Source: Massilia sp. Root418
GTDB taxonomy: Bacteria; Pseudomonadota; Gammaproteobacteria; Burkholderiales; Burkholderiaceae_D
Assembly: GCF_001425265.1 (NCBI RefSeq)
Contig: NZ_LMEC01000022.1
Location: forward strand, 157,217 to 221,216
Direction: 5' to 3'
DNA: 64,000 bases
Shown here: positions 32,393-41,559 of the stretch, one piece after another
Position numbering within the stretch: position 1 is the first letter of the stretch
How the letters are laid out: every line of letters starts with the position of its first letter
Program-made: the position numbers and the translations under genes
Notes under the pieces: model-generated
Databases searched by the model: none
Told to the model about the DNA's origin: nothing
Seen by the model: the letters and a program-made list of their open reading frames with translations, nothing else

Positions 32393-34072
32393 ATGCGCAC
32401 CAACTTACCCGTCACGAACCACGAAGTCGAGATTTCAGATGACCAGGCCATCGTCTCCAAGACTGACCTGAACGGCAATATTGTCTACGTTAATCCGTAT
32501 TTCGTGCAGGTCAGCGGCTTCAGCGAACAGGAGCTGATCGGCGCGCCGCAGAACATCGTGCGCCATCCGGACATGCCGCCGCAGGCCTTTGCCGACCTGT
32601 GGAGCTCGATCCGCAGCGGCACGCCGTGGACCGGGCTGGTGAAAAACCGCTGCAAGAACGGCGACTACTACTGGGTCAAGGCCAACATCACGCCGATCCG
32701 CGAGAACGGCCAGACGCTGGGCTATATGTCGGTGCGCACCAAGGCCGCGCCCGGGCAGGTGCGGGCGGCCGAACAGGCTTACCGCCAGATCCGCGAGAAC
32801 GGCGCGGCGGCCGGCATCGCCATCAAGAACGGCGAGCTGATCCACCCCGGCGTGGGCAACTGGCTGGCGCGCCTGAGCCACTCCTCGCTGGCGGCCCGCA
32901 TCTGGGCCTCGACCAGCGGCGTAAACACGCTGCTGCTGTTTGTGTGCCTGGCCAGCCTGTTCGGCGACGGTGCCTCCGCGCTGACCCGCTACACCATCTT
33001 CGGCGCCACCTTCGTCGGCCTGCTGGTCAACGTGTTCCTGTGGTACACGCTGCGCACCAGCGTGCTGCAGCCGCTGGGCAAGGCGCTGGACGGCGCGCGC
33101 GCCATCGCGGCCGGTGACCTGTCGGGCTCCTTCGACACCCACGCCACCGACGAAGTGGGCCAGCTGCTGCGCGCGCTGCAGCAGATGAACAGCAACCTGA
33201 TCGCCACCATCCGCGATGTGCGCGTGAACGTGGAAACCATGGCGGTGGCCACGCGCCAGATTGCCGCCGGCAACGCGGACCTGTCCGGCCGCACCGAGGC
33301 GCAGGCCGCCAGCCTGGAGGAAACCGCGTCCAGCATCGAGGAATTCGCCTCGACCGTGCGGCAGAACGCCGACAACTCGGTGCAGGCCAATGAGCTGGCG
33401 CAGGCTGCTTCCAGCGTGGCGGTGGAGGGTGGCGAGATCGTGGCCGACGTCATCGCCACCATGGACGACATCAACACTTCTTCGCGCAAGATCGTGGACA
33501 TCATCGGCCTGATTGAAGGCATCGCCTTCCAGACCAACATCCTGGCGCTGAACGCGGCGGTGGAAGCGGCCCGCGCCGGCGAACAGGGACGCGGCTTTGC
33601 CGTGGTGGCAGGCGAGGTGCGCAACCTGGCGCAGCGCTCGTCGGTGGCGGCCAAGGACATCAAGCACCTGATCGACGTTTCGGTCAGCAAGGTCAGCGCC
33701 GGCATGACGCAGGTGCACCGCGCCGGCGCCACCATGGAGCAGGTGGTGGACTCGGTCAAGCAGGTCACGGCCATCATGCAGGAAATCTCGGTGGCGTCGC
33801 GCGAGCAGAGCCTGGGCGTGGACCAGGTCAACCAGGCCATCGCCCACATGGACCAGGTGACGCAGCAGAACGCGGCGCTGGTGGAGGAAGCGGCGGCGGC
33901 GGCCAAGAGCCTGGCGGTGGAAGCGGGCGGCCTGACCCAGGCGGTCAGCCTGTTCAAGTTCGGCAAGCGTACTCTGCCCCAGCAGGCGGCGCGGGTGAGC
34001 CCGCTGCGCGGCGGCAAGGACAGCGGCAAACACGGCAGCAAGCACGGCGGCGCCAAGCGCCTGGCCGCATGA
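32393..34072 (+). CDS. aer: Aerotaxis receptor Aer-like methyl-accepting chemotaxis protein
   Basis: Membrane chemoreceptor of 559 residues. An N-terminal PAS domain of the Aer type (VSKTDLNGNIVYVNPYF, IVRHPDMPPQAFADLW) would bind FAD and report redox state. A hydrophobic hairpin at about 175-225, a HAMP segment and a C-terminal MCP signalling domain follow. The conserved tip is IEGIAFQTNILALNAAVEAA, then ARAGEQGRGFAVVAGEV. There is no large periplasmic domain, as in Aer. The ATG at 32393 has GGAGAGATCAGG upstream. A perfect FNR box lies 80 bp upstream, and the gene overlaps hemN by ATGA, so aerotaxis is tied to the microaerobic genes. Confidence 0.93.
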   Translation: MRTNLPVTNHEVEISDDQAIVSKTDLNGNIVYVNPYFVQVSGFSEQELIGAPQNIVRHPDMPPQAFADLWSSIRSGTPWTGLVKNRCKNGDYYWVKANITPIRENGQTLGYMSVRTKAAPGQVRAAEQAYRQIRENGAAAGIAIKNGELIHPGVGNWLARLSHSSLAARIWASTSGVNTLLLFVCLASLFGDGASALTRYTIFGATFVGLLVNVFLWYTLRTSVLQPLGKALDGARAIAAGDLSGSFDTHATDEVGQLLRALQQMNSNLIATIRDVRVNVETMAVATRQIAAGNADLSGRTEAQAASLEETASSIEEFASTVRQNADNSVQANELAQAASSVAVEGGEIVADVIATMDDINTSSRKIVDIIGLIEGIAFQTNILALNAAVEAARAGEQGRGFAVVAGEVRNLAQRSSVAAKDIKHLIDVSVSKVSAGMTQVHRAGATMEQVVDSVKQVTAIMQEISVASREQSLGVDQVNQAIAHMDQVTQQNAALVEEAAAAAKSLAVEAGGLTQAVSLFKFGKRTLPQQAARVSPLRGGKDSGKHGSKHGGAKRLAA

Positions 34073-35562
34073 AAGCGGTGACGACCATGAACCATGACGA
34101 CTCCAGCCCCATCGGCATCCCGGCAGCGGCCGCGCCGCTGCGCTTCGACGCGGCCACCATCGGCCGCCTGAGCACCTCCGGCCCGCGCTACACCTCCTAT
34201 CCGACAGCCGACCGCTTCAGCGCGGACTTCGGCTACGGCAGCTACCTGGAAGCGGTGGCAGGCCTGAAGATGCGCGGCGGCGGCAGGGGCCCGCTGTCGC
34301 TGTACGTGCACGTGCCGTTCTGCGATACGGTCTGCTACTACTGCGGCTGCAACAAGATCGTCACCAAGGACCGCAGCAAGGCCGCCACCTACCTGAGCTA
34401 CCTGAAGCAGGAGATCGGCATGCAGGGCAAGCTGTTCTCCGGCATGAACCAGCTCAGCCAGTTGCACTTCGGCGGCGGCACGCCCACCTACCTGAGCGAC
34501 CGCCAGATGGAAGAGCTGATGGCGCACCTGCGCAAGAACTTCGAGTTCGCGCCGGACGAGGAGGGCGAGTACTCGATCGAGATCGATCCGCGCACCGTGT
34601 CGCGCGAACGCGTGCACACGCTGCGCGCGCAAGGCTTCAACCGCGTCAGCCTGGGCGTGCAGGACTTCGATCCGGAGGTGCAGAAGGCCGTCAACCGCAT
34701 CCAGCCGGAAGCGGAAACGCTGGCCGTGATGCAGGCCGCGCGCGACGCCGGCTTCCGCTCCATCAGCATCGACCTGATCTACGGCCTGCCCAAGCAGACC
34801 CTGGACACCATGCGCCAGACCATGGCCAAGGTGATCGCCGCCGCGCCGGACCGCATTGCGCTGTACAACTACGCCCATCTGCCGCACCTGTTCAAGCCGC
34901 AGCGCCGCATCCTGGATGCGGACCTGCCGCCGGCCGACGTGAAGCTGGACATGCTGGCGCTGTGCATCCGCGAACTGACGTCGGCCGGCTATGTGTACAT
35001 CGGCATGGACCATTTCGCCAAGCCGGACGACGACCTGGCCGTGGCCCAGCGCCAGGGCCGCCTGCACCGCAACTTCCAGGGCTATTCCACGCATGCGGAA
35101 GCGGACCTGGTGGCGGTGGGCGTGTCGGCCATCAGCTCGGTGGGCAATACCTACAGCCAGAACGAGAAGACGCTGGATGCCTATTACGAGAAGCTGGACC
35201 AGGGCGTGCTGCCGGTGGCGCGCGGCATCAGGCTCAATACGGACGACCTGCTGCGCCGCATCATCATTCAAAAGCTGATGTGCAGTTTCGAGCTGTCGAT
35301 CGCCTCCATCGAGATGGCGTATCCGCTGCGCTTCGCGGAGTACTTCGCCGGCGAGCTGGAACAGCTGCGGCCCCTGGAACAGGATGGCCTGGTCACCATG
35401 GACGGCGAGTGGCTGTCCGTGACCATGAAGGGCCGCCTGCTGGTGCGTAACATCTGCATGGTGTTCGACCGCTACCTCGGCCTGCCGCGCGCGCAGGAAG
35501 CGGACGCGGGGCGCGCGCCCGCAGGCGCAGTGCAGCCGCTGCGCTACTCGAAAACGATCTGA
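34069..35562 (+). CDS. hemN: Oxygen-independent coproporphyrinogen III oxidase
   Basis: Radical SAM enzyme of 497 residues that converts coproporphyrinogen III to protoporphyrinogen IX without oxygen. Cysteines C85, C89, C92 and C94 lie in CDTVCYYCGC, followed by LHFGGGTPTYLSD and SLGVQDFDPEVQKAVNRIQ. The C-terminal HemN domain begins near residue 365. The first ATG overlaps the aer stop (ATGA); ATG 34087 is an alternative start. It supplies heme at low oxygen, which suits the neighbouring cbb3 oxidase. FNR control through the upstream box is likely if aer and hemN are co-transcribed. Confidence 0.95.
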   Translation: MKAVTTMNHDDSSPIGIPAAAAPLRFDAATIGRLSTSGPRYTSYPTADRFSADFGYGSYLEAVAGLKMRGGGRGPLSLYVHVPFCDTVCYYCGCNKIVTKDRSKAATYLSYLKQEIGMQGKLFSGMNQLSQLHFGGGTPTYLSDRQMEELMAHLRKNFEFAPDEEGEYSIEIDPRTVSRERVHTLRAQGFNRVSLGVQDFDPEVQKAVNRIQPEAETLAVMQAARDAGFRSISIDLIYGLPKQTLDTMRQTMAKVIAAAPDRIALYNYAHLPHLFKPQRRILDADLPPADVKLDMLALCIRELTSAGYVYIGMDHFAKPDDDLAVAQRQGRLHRNFQGYSTHAEADLVAVGVSAISSVGNTYSQNEKTLDAYYEKLDQGVLPVARGIRLNTDDLLRRIIIQKLMCSFELSIASIEMAYPLRFAEYFAGELEQLRPLEQDGLVTMDGEWLSVTMKGRLLVRNICMVFDRYLGLPRAQEADAGRAPAGAVQPLRYSKTI

Positions 35563-35569
35563 GACTGCC

Positions 35570-36412
35570 ATGGACGGGGTGAATCTGCTGCCGGTGTTCC
35601 TGGTCGGCCTGGCCGGCAGCGTACATTGCATCGGCATGTGCGGCGGTATCGTCGGCGCGCTGTCCGCCATGCCGGGCCGCAGCGGCGCAACCCGGCGCGT
35701 GGTTCCCATCTTGCCGGCTGCCGCGCCGCTGCCCGCAGCGTGCGCGCCGCAGGCCGCGCTTGCCCCATCGGCGCAGGCCGCCACGCGCATGCTGGCCTAC
35801 AACGCAGGGCGCATCGGCAGCTACATGCTGGCGGGCGCCATCGCGGGCGGGTTGGCGGGCGGCGCGGCCAGCCTGGCGAGAATCGCTGCCTGGCAAGGCG
35901 CCGCCTTCTGGCTGGCCAACCTGATGCTGGTAGCGCTTGGCCTCTACCTGATGAACGCCTGGCGCGGCCTGGCGCGCCTGGAAACGCTGGGCGGCGCGCT
36001 GTGGAGGCGCCTGCAGCCGCTGCTGCGTCCCCTGCTGCCGATGGACACGCCGGCCAGGGCACTGGCCCTGGGCAGCCTGTGGGGCTGGGTGCCCTGCGCC
36101 ATGGTCTACAGCGTGCTGCTGACGGCGGCGCTGAGCGGATCGGCCGCGCGCGGCGCAGCGGTCATGCTGGCCTTCGGCCTGGGCACGCTGCCCATGCTGG
36201 CCGCCCTCGGCACGCTGGGCGCGCAACTACGGCAGCTGCTGCAGCGGCGCGCCGTGCGCACCCTGTGCGGCATGCTGGTGCTGGCCTTCGGCGCGCTTGG
36301 GCTGCTGCGCGCCAGCGGCGCCGCCGGCCCGCTGCTGCATGCGCTCGGCATGCCCGACGCCACCGCCGCCCACGGCTGGATCGACGCGCTCTGCATCGGA
36401 GCCCGGCCATGA
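35570..36412 (+). CDS. Sulfite exporter TauE/SafE family (CcoH/UreH-like) membrane protein
   Basis: Membrane protein of 280 residues with about six helices. The family motif GLAGSVHCIGMCGGIVGAL is near residue 12, with conserved His/Cys residues, and the helix-breaking segment GSLWGWVPCAMVYSVL near 165. This UreH_2-type group is commonly found next to ccoI/ccoS in beta- and gamma-proteobacteria, and a role in copper or heme handling for cbb3 assembly has been suggested. It overlaps ccoI by ATGA. The loop between the first two helices carries an Ala/Pro-rich insert. Confidence 0.85.
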   Translation: MDGVNLLPVFLVGLAGSVHCIGMCGGIVGALSAMPGRSGATRRVVPILPAAAPLPAACAPQAALAPSAQAATRMLAYNAGRIGSYMLAGAIAGGLAGGAASLARIAAWQGAAFWLANLMLVALGLYLMNAWRGLARLETLGGALWRRLQPLLRPLLPMDTPARALALGSLWGWVPCAMVYSVLLTAALSGSAARGAAVMLAFGLGTLPMLAALGTLGAQLRQLLQRRAVRTLCGMLVLAFGALGLLRASGAAGPLLHALGMPDATAAHGWIDALCIGARP

Positions 36413-39075
36413 GCCACCCGTACATCGCCAGCGCCGGCACCACTGCCGCCACCAACCGCTGCATCGGCGGCATTATCGGTGGCGGCACAGGCACCGGCAC
36501 GGGCGCCACCTCCAGCGCCAGCGGCACGGCCACTGCGGTAGCCACGCCTGGCGCGCCTTGGACGGCACCGGGCCAGGATGCCGGCCGGGACGCCGGGCAG
36601 GTGAACGCACATCCGCAGGACTGCTACCACTGCGGCCTGCCGCTGCCGCGCAGCGCCGGCGAGCGCTGGTCCGCACGCATCGACGGCGTCGAGCACGCCA
36701 TGTGCTGCCCCGGCTGCGCAGCCGTCGCGCAAGCAATAAGCGACGCCGGCCAGTCCTCCTACTACAGGGAGCGCACCGGCTACGCCGCCACCGCCGCGCA
36801 GGCGCAGCTGGTGCCGCCCGAACTGGCCCTGTACGACAATGCCGACCCGCGCTTTTCCGCGCGCGACGGCAGCACGGGCGACGCCGAGGCCACCCTGCTG
36901 GTGGAAGGCATCCGCTGCGCCGCCTGCGTGTGGCTGATCGAACGGCGCCTGATGCAGCTGCCCGGCGTGCAGCGCGCCAGCATGAACGTGGCCACCGAGC
37001 GCCTGCAGGTACGCTGGAACAAGGACCAGTGCCGCCCCGCCGACATCCTCGGCGCACTGCACGGCATTGGCTACCAGGCCTGGCCCTACGACGCGGCGCG
37101 CCACACCAGGCAACTGCAGCAGGCCGGCCGCACCCTGGGCCGCCAGCTGTTCGTGGCCGGCCTGTCGATGATGCAGGTGATGATGTACGTCGCCCCCGCC
37201 TACCTGGCCGACGACGGCACCCTGGACGACAGCATGGCCGCGCTGATGCAGTGGGCCAGCCTGCTGCTCACGCTGCCCGCCGTGTGCTATTCCGCCCTGC
37301 CCTTCTTCCGCGGCGCCTGGAACAGCTTGCGCGCCCGCGCGCTGGGCATGGACGTGCCGGTAGCGCTGGGCATCACCGCCGCATTCGGCGCCAGCTGCAT
37401 CGCCACCTGGCGCGGTGCGGGCGATGTCTACTACGACTCCGTCACCATGTTCATCTTCCTGCTGCTGTGCAGCCGCTACCTGGAGCTGGCCGCGCGGCGC
37501 AAGGCCAGCGCCGCGCTGGAGCGCATGCAGCATGGCCTGCCGGCCTCCGCCTCGCAGATGCCGGACTGGCCGCTCAAGCGCGATACCAGCACCGTGCCTG
37601 CCTCCGCGCTGCGCGCCGGCCATCTCATCCTGGTCAAGCCCGGCGAAACCTTCGCCGCCGACTGCGACATCGTGGAAGGCCAGACCTCGGTCGACCTGTC
37701 GCTGCTGACCGGCGAGAGCGCGCCCCAGCACGTGGCGGCCGGCGCGGGCGTGCCGGGCGGCGCCATCAATGCCAGCAACGCGGTGGTGGCGCGCGTGAGC
37801 AAGCCAGCCAGCGACAGCACGCTGTCCGGCCTGCTCAAGCTCATCGAAAGCGCCGGCACGGACAAGCCGCAGATCGCGCAATGGGCCGACCGCGCCGCGT
37901 CGCGCTTCGTGGCCGGCCTGCTGCTGTTCGCGCTGGCCACGTTCGCGTGGTGGAGCTGGCACGACGCGGCACGCGCCTGGCCGGTGGCGATCGCCGTGCT
38001 GGTGGTGTCCTGCCCCTGCGCGCTGTCGCTCGCCATGCCGTCCGCCCTGGCCGCCGTCACCGACCGGCTGCTCGGCCAAGGCGTCCTGATCGTGCGCCCG
38101 CACGTGCTGGAAACGCTGCACCGCGCCACCCACGTGGTGTTCGACAAGACCGGCACGCTGACACAGGGCAGGCCGGCGGTGCAGCGCGTCGATGCGCTGG
38201 GGCAGACGGCTGCCAGCGCCGCCCTGCAAGTGGCGGCCGCGCTGGAAGCGAACAGCCTGCACCCGATCGGCCGCGCCATCCTGGCGGCGGCGGGCGAGGC
38301 GGCAGTGATGGCGCGCTGGAACGCCGCCGGCGTGCGCGAGGTGCCGGGCCAGGGCCTGGAAGGCACCGTACAGGGCACCCTCTATCGCCTGGGCAGCGCC
38401 ACTTTCGTGGCCGGCATCGCCGGCACGGCCTGCATGGATGAAGTGGGCGGGTGCGGCAGGCTGGCAGGAATGGCAGACCTGGCCGGCGAAGGCACACCGG
38501 TGTATCTCGGCTGCGGCGGCGAATGGATCGCGCGCTTCCTGCTGTGCGACGCGCTGCGGCCCGACGCGCAGGCGACTGTGGACTACTTCCGCGCGCAGGG
38601 CAAGCAGCTGGTGCTGCTCAGCGGCGACGATGACGCGCTCACGCAGCAGGTGGCGCGCAGCCTGGGCATCGACGCGGCCAGCGGCGAATTCCTGCCGCAG
38701 CAAAAATTGGCATTCGTGCAGGATTTGCAGCGCGAGGGCGCGGTGGTGGCGATGGTGGGCGACGGCATCAATGACGCCGCCGTCCTCAGCGCGGCCGATG
38801 TGTCTTTTGCCATGGGCAGCGGCGCCGCGCTGGCGCAAGCCCACGCGGACACGGTGCTGATGAATGGCCAGCTGGGCGCCGTGGCCGACACCGCGCGCGC
38901 CGCCGCGCACACCATGGCCGTGATCCGCCAGAACCTGGCCTGGGCCACGCTGTACAACATCACCGCCATCCCGGCCGCCGCGCTGGGCTATCTGAATCCC
39001 TGGCTGTCCGGCGCCGGCATGGCGCTCAGTTCAGCGGTGGTGGTGATCAACGCGCTGCGCCTGCGCAGAGGATAA
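36409..39075 (+). CDS. ccoI: Copper-exporting P-type ATPase for cbb3 oxidase assembly
   Basis: P1B-type ATPase of 888 residues. A Gly/Thr/Ala-rich N-terminal leader (about 65 residues) is followed by a cysteine-rich domain with CYHCGLPLP and CCPGCAAVA. A heavy-metal-associated domain with CAACVWLI follows. Eight helices include the copper-binding CPCALSLAMP, then the phosphorylation motif DKTGTLT and the hinge GDGINDA. CcoI delivers copper to the oxidase across the membrane. The ATG overlaps the previous stop by ATGA. A much longer open frame exists upstream but only because of codon bias in GC-rich DNA. ccoS follows 3 bp later. Confidence 0.95.
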   Translation: MSHPYIASAGTTAATNRCIGGIIGGGTGTGTGATSSASGTATAVATPGAPWTAPGQDAGRDAGQVNAHPQDCYHCGLPLPRSAGERWSARIDGVEHAMCCPGCAAVAQAISDAGQSSYYRERTGYAATAAQAQLVPPELALYDNADPRFSARDGSTGDAEATLLVEGIRCAACVWLIERRLMQLPGVQRASMNVATERLQVRWNKDQCRPADILGALHGIGYQAWPYDAARHTRQLQQAGRTLGRQLFVAGLSMMQVMMYVAPAYLADDGTLDDSMAALMQWASLLLTLPAVCYSALPFFRGAWNSLRARALGMDVPVALGITAAFGASCIATWRGAGDVYYDSVTMFIFLLLCSRYLELAARRKASAALERMQHGLPASASQMPDWPLKRDTSTVPASALRAGHLILVKPGETFAADCDIVEGQTSVDLSLLTGESAPQHVAAGAGVPGGAINASNAVVARVSKPASDSTLSGLLKLIESAGTDKPQIAQWADRAASRFVAGLLLFALATFAWWSWHDAARAWPVAIAVLVVSCPCALSLAMPSALAAVTDRLLGQGVLIVRPHVLETLHRATHVVFDKTGTLTQGRPAVQRVDALGQTAASAALQVAAALEANSLHPIGRAILAAAGEAAVMARWNAAGVREVPGQGLEGTVQGTLYRLGSATFVAGIAGTACMDEVGGCGRLAGMADLAGEGTPVYLGCGGEWIARFLLCDALRPDAQATVDYFRAQGKQLVLLSGDDDALTQQVARSLGIDAASGEFLPQQKLAFVQDLQREGAVVAMVGDGINDAAVLSAADVSFAMGSGAALAQAHADTVLMNGQLGAVADTARAAAHTMAVIRQNLAWATLYNITAIPAAALGYLNPWLSGAGMALSSAVVVINALRLRRG

Positions 39076-39078
39076 AAC

Positions 39079-39231
39079 ATGGAAGCCCTATATTTGCTGG
39101 TTCCCCTGAGCGTCGTGCTGGTCTTCGGCGCGCTCTGGATCTTCTTCAAAGCCTCCGACAACGGCCAGTTCGACGACCTTGTCGGCCCCGCGCTACGGGT
39201 GCTGCAGGATGACGACTCCAGCTCCTCCTAG
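39079..39231 (+). CDS. ccoS: cbb3-type cytochrome oxidase assembly protein CcoS
   Basis: Very small protein of 50 residues with one transmembrane helix (LYLLVPLSVVLVFGALWIFF) and an acidic tail QFDDLVG...DDD. This is the standard CcoS layout, needed for cofactor insertion into CcoN. ATG 39079 comes 3 bp after ccoI. An FNR box lies 22 bp after its stop, marking a separate promoter for ccoN. Confidence 0.93.
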   Translation: MEALYLLVPLSVVLVFGALWIFFKASDNGQFDDLVGPALRVLQDDDSSSS

Positions 39232-39252
39232 CTCTTCCTCGTTCGGCCAATT

Positions 39253-39266
39253 TTGATCCACATCAA
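39253..39266. promoter_or_regulatory. FNR box upstream of ccoN
   Basis: TTGATCCACATCAA matches TTGAT-N4-ATCAA at all ten positions. Its centre is about 74 bp before the ccoN start. It lies in the only non-coding stretch (39232-39333) of the oxidase region, so it probably drives ccoNOQPGH. Confidence 0.9.
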
Positions 39267-39333
39267 AGTTTTTTAGGTCCCACCCACGTAACCTTTGACA
39301 TACATCATCAAAGCGTTCTTGGGAGAACACAAA

Positions 39334-40755
39334 GTGGATCAAGCACTCAACTACAACTACAAGATCGTGAAGCAATTCGCGATCGCCACGGTAGTCTGGG
39401 GCATCGTCGGTATGCTGGTCGGCGTCATCATCGCCGCCCAGCTGGCCTGGCCCAGCCTCAACCTCGACATCGCGTGGCTCACCTACGGGCGCTTGCGTCC
39501 CTTGCACACCAACGCGGTGATCTTCGCGTTCGGCATCTCCGGGCTGTTCGCCACTTCCTACTATGTCGTGCAGCGCACCTGCCAGGTGCGCCTGTTCTCG
39601 GACAAGCTGGCCGCGTTCACCTTCTGGGGCTGGCAAGCCGTGATCCTGAGCGCGGTGGTCACGCTGCCGATGGGCCTCACGCGCGGCAAGGAATACGCCG
39701 AGCTGGAATGGCCCATCACCATCCTGATCGCGCTGGTGTGGGTGGCCTACGCCGTGGTGTTCTTCGGCACCATCATCAAGCGCAAGGTGGAGCACATCTA
39801 CGTGGCCAACTGGTTCTTCGGCGGCTACATCCTGGCGGTGACGCTGCTGCACGTGGTGAACGGCATGAGCATGCCTGCAACCTTGACCAAATCCTATTCC
39901 ATGTACACCGGCGTGCAGGACGCCATGATCCAGTGGTGGTACGGCCACAACGCGGTGGGCTTCATCCTCACCGCCGGCTACCTGGGCATGGTGTACTACT
40001 TCATTCCGAAGCAGGCCGAGCGCCCCGTCTACTCCTACCGCCTGTCCATCGTCCACTTCTGGGCGCTGATCTTCACCTATATGTGGGCCGGCCCGCACCA
40101 CCTGCACTACACCGCGCTGCCCGACTGGACCCAGTCGCTGGGCATGGTGTTCTCGCTGATCCTGCTGGCGCCATCGTGGGGCGGCATGATCAACGGCATG
40201 ATGACCCTGTCGGGCGCATGGCACAAGCTGCGCACCGACCCCATCCTGAAGTTCATGATCGTCTCGCTGTCGTTCTACGGCATGGCCACCTTCGAGGGCC
40301 CGATGATGTCGATCAAGACCGTGAACGCGCTGTCGCACTACACCGACTGGGGCATCGCCCACGTCCACGGCGGCGCGCTGGGCTGGGTGGGCTTCATCAC
40401 CATGGGTTCGATCTACTACCTGCTGCCGCGCCTGGCCGGCCAGAAGGCCATGTGGAGCACCAAGCTGATCGACCTGCACTTCTGGGTTGCCACCATCGGC
40501 ATCGTGCTGTACATCGCCGCCATGTGGATTGCCGGCGTGATGCAGGGCCTGATGTGGCGCGCGGTTAACCCCGACGGCACCCTGACCTACACCTTCGTCG
40601 AGAGCGTGAAAGCCACCTATCCCTACTACGTGGTGCGCTTCACCGGCGGCCTGCTGTACCTGGGCGGCATGTGCCTGATGGGCTACAACACCTGGATGAC
40701 GCTGCGCGGCCGCGCCCCCGTCACCGCCCGCATCCCTGAACTCAAGGCCGCATGA
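39334..40755 (+). CDS. ccoN: cbb3-type cytochrome c oxidase subunit I
   Basis: Catalytic heme-copper subunit, 473 residues and about 12 helices. It begins MDQALNYNYKIVKQFAIATV. Heme and copper ligand histidines lie in RPLHTNAVIFAF, WWYGHNAVGF, MWAGPHHLHYTALPDW and IAHVHGGALGWV. The GTG at 39334 was chosen because GGGAGA stands 7 bp before it and the protein then matches the family start. A TTG 13 codons upstream has no SD. It reduces oxygen at low concentration and pumps protons. It is the first gene of ccoNOQP, and an FNR box precedes it. Confidence 0.96.
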   Translation: MDQALNYNYKIVKQFAIATVVWGIVGMLVGVIIAAQLAWPSLNLDIAWLTYGRLRPLHTNAVIFAFGISGLFATSYYVVQRTCQVRLFSDKLAAFTFWGWQAVILSAVVTLPMGLTRGKEYAELEWPITILIALVWVAYAVVFFGTIIKRKVEHIYVANWFFGGYILAVTLLHVVNGMSMPATLTKSYSMYTGVQDAMIQWWYGHNAVGFILTAGYLGMVYYFIPKQAERPVYSYRLSIVHFWALIFTYMWAGPHHLHYTALPDWTQSLGMVFSLILLAPSWGGMINGMMTLSGAWHKLRTDPILKFMIVSLSFYGMATFEGPMMSIKTVNALSHYTDWGIAHVHGGALGWVGFITMGSIYYLLPRLAGQKAMWSTKLIDLHFWVATIGIVLYIAAMWIAGVMQGLMWRAVNPDGTLTYTFVESVKATYPYYVVRFTGGLLYLGGMCLMGYNTWMTLRGRAPVTARIPELKAA

Positions 40756-40784
40756 GTTCGGAACTATGACTACGGAGCTATGAA

Positions 40785-41399
40785 ATGAAATTTTCGCATG
40801 AATGGATCGAGAAGAACCCCTGGCTGCTGATCGTGCTGGTGACACTGGTGGTGTCGGTGGGCGGCGCGGTGGAGATTGTGCCGCTGTTCTTCCAGAAATC
40901 GACCACCGAGCCGGTGGCGGGCCTGAAGCCTTACAGCCCGCTGCGCCTGGCCGGCCGCGACGTGTACGTGCGCGAAGGCTGCTACAACTGCCACTCGCAG
41001 ATGGTGCGCCCGTTCCGCGCCGAGACGGAACGCTACGGCCACTATTCCGTGGCCGGCGAATTCGTCTACGACCGTCCCTTCCAGTGGGGCTCCAAGCGCA
41101 CCGGTCCCGACCTGGCGCGCGTGGGCGGCCGCTATAGCGACGAATGGCACAAGACCCACCTGGCCAATCCGCGCGACGTGGTGCCGGAATCGAATATGCC
41201 GAACTACCCGTGGCTGGCCAGGGCCACGCTGAAACCGGCCGACATCGTGCCGCGCCTGCGCGCACTGCAGCGGCTGGGCGATCCCTACTCGGACGCCGAG
41301 ATCGCCGCCGCACCGGCCGAGCTGGAAGGCAAGACCGAGGAAGACGCCCTGATCGCCTACCTGCAAGGCCTGGGCACCCAGATCAAGACGAGGAACTGA
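40785..41399 (+). CDS. ccoO: cbb3-type cytochrome c oxidase subunit II (mono-heme)
   Basis: Membrane-anchored cytochrome c of 204 residues. An N-terminal helix (about 12-33) is followed by the heme c site CYNCH (C66, C69, H70) and RPFRAETERYG. The axial methionine is probably in SNMPNYPWL. It carries electrons from CcoP toward CcoN. It lies 29 bp after ccoN, and ccoQ starts one base after its stop. Confidence 0.97.
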   Translation: MKFSHEWIEKNPWLLIVLVTLVVSVGGAVEIVPLFFQKSTTEPVAGLKPYSPLRLAGRDVYVREGCYNCHSQMVRPFRAETERYGHYSVAGEFVYDRPFQWGSKRTGPDLARVGGRYSDEWHKTHLANPRDVVPESNMPNYPWLARATLKPADIVPRLRALQRLGDPYSDAEIAAAPAELEGKTEEDALIAYLQGLGTQIKTRN

Positions 41400-41400
41400 C

Positions 41401-41559
41401 ATGGAAAACCTGTTCGACAACGCCAGCCGCGTGATGACCGTTATCTCCTTCATCACCTTCATTGGCATCGTGGCGTGGGCGTACGCCCGCCGCAACCAGG
41501 CCAGCTTCGCGCAAGCCGCGCAACTGCCGTTCGCCGACGAGGAGGCAGATCATGTCTGA
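41401..41559 (+). CDS. ccoQ: cbb3-type oxidase small subunit CcoQ
   Basis: A 52-residue protein with one transmembrane helix (VMTVISFITFIGIVAWAYA) and a short polar tail, in the standard position between ccoO and ccoP. It stabilises the complex. Its end overlaps the ccoP start by 8 bp; GGAGG inside its last codons is the ccoP ribosome site. Confidence 0.93.
   Translation: MENLFDNASRVMTVISFITFIGIVAWAYARRNQASFAQAAQLPFADEEADHV

Noticed and set aside
35626..36408. Upstream extension of the ccoI frame by 261 codons
   Set aside because: It overlaps the TauE/SafE gene in another frame and has no domain. The ATGA start at 36409 is better supported.
36106..38910. 934-codon open frame on the minus strand opposite ccoI
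   Set aside because: It lies wholly antisense to a well-supported P-type ATPase. Its translation is low-complexity His/Gln/Ala/Arg-rich with no motif, the usual shadow in high-GC DNA.
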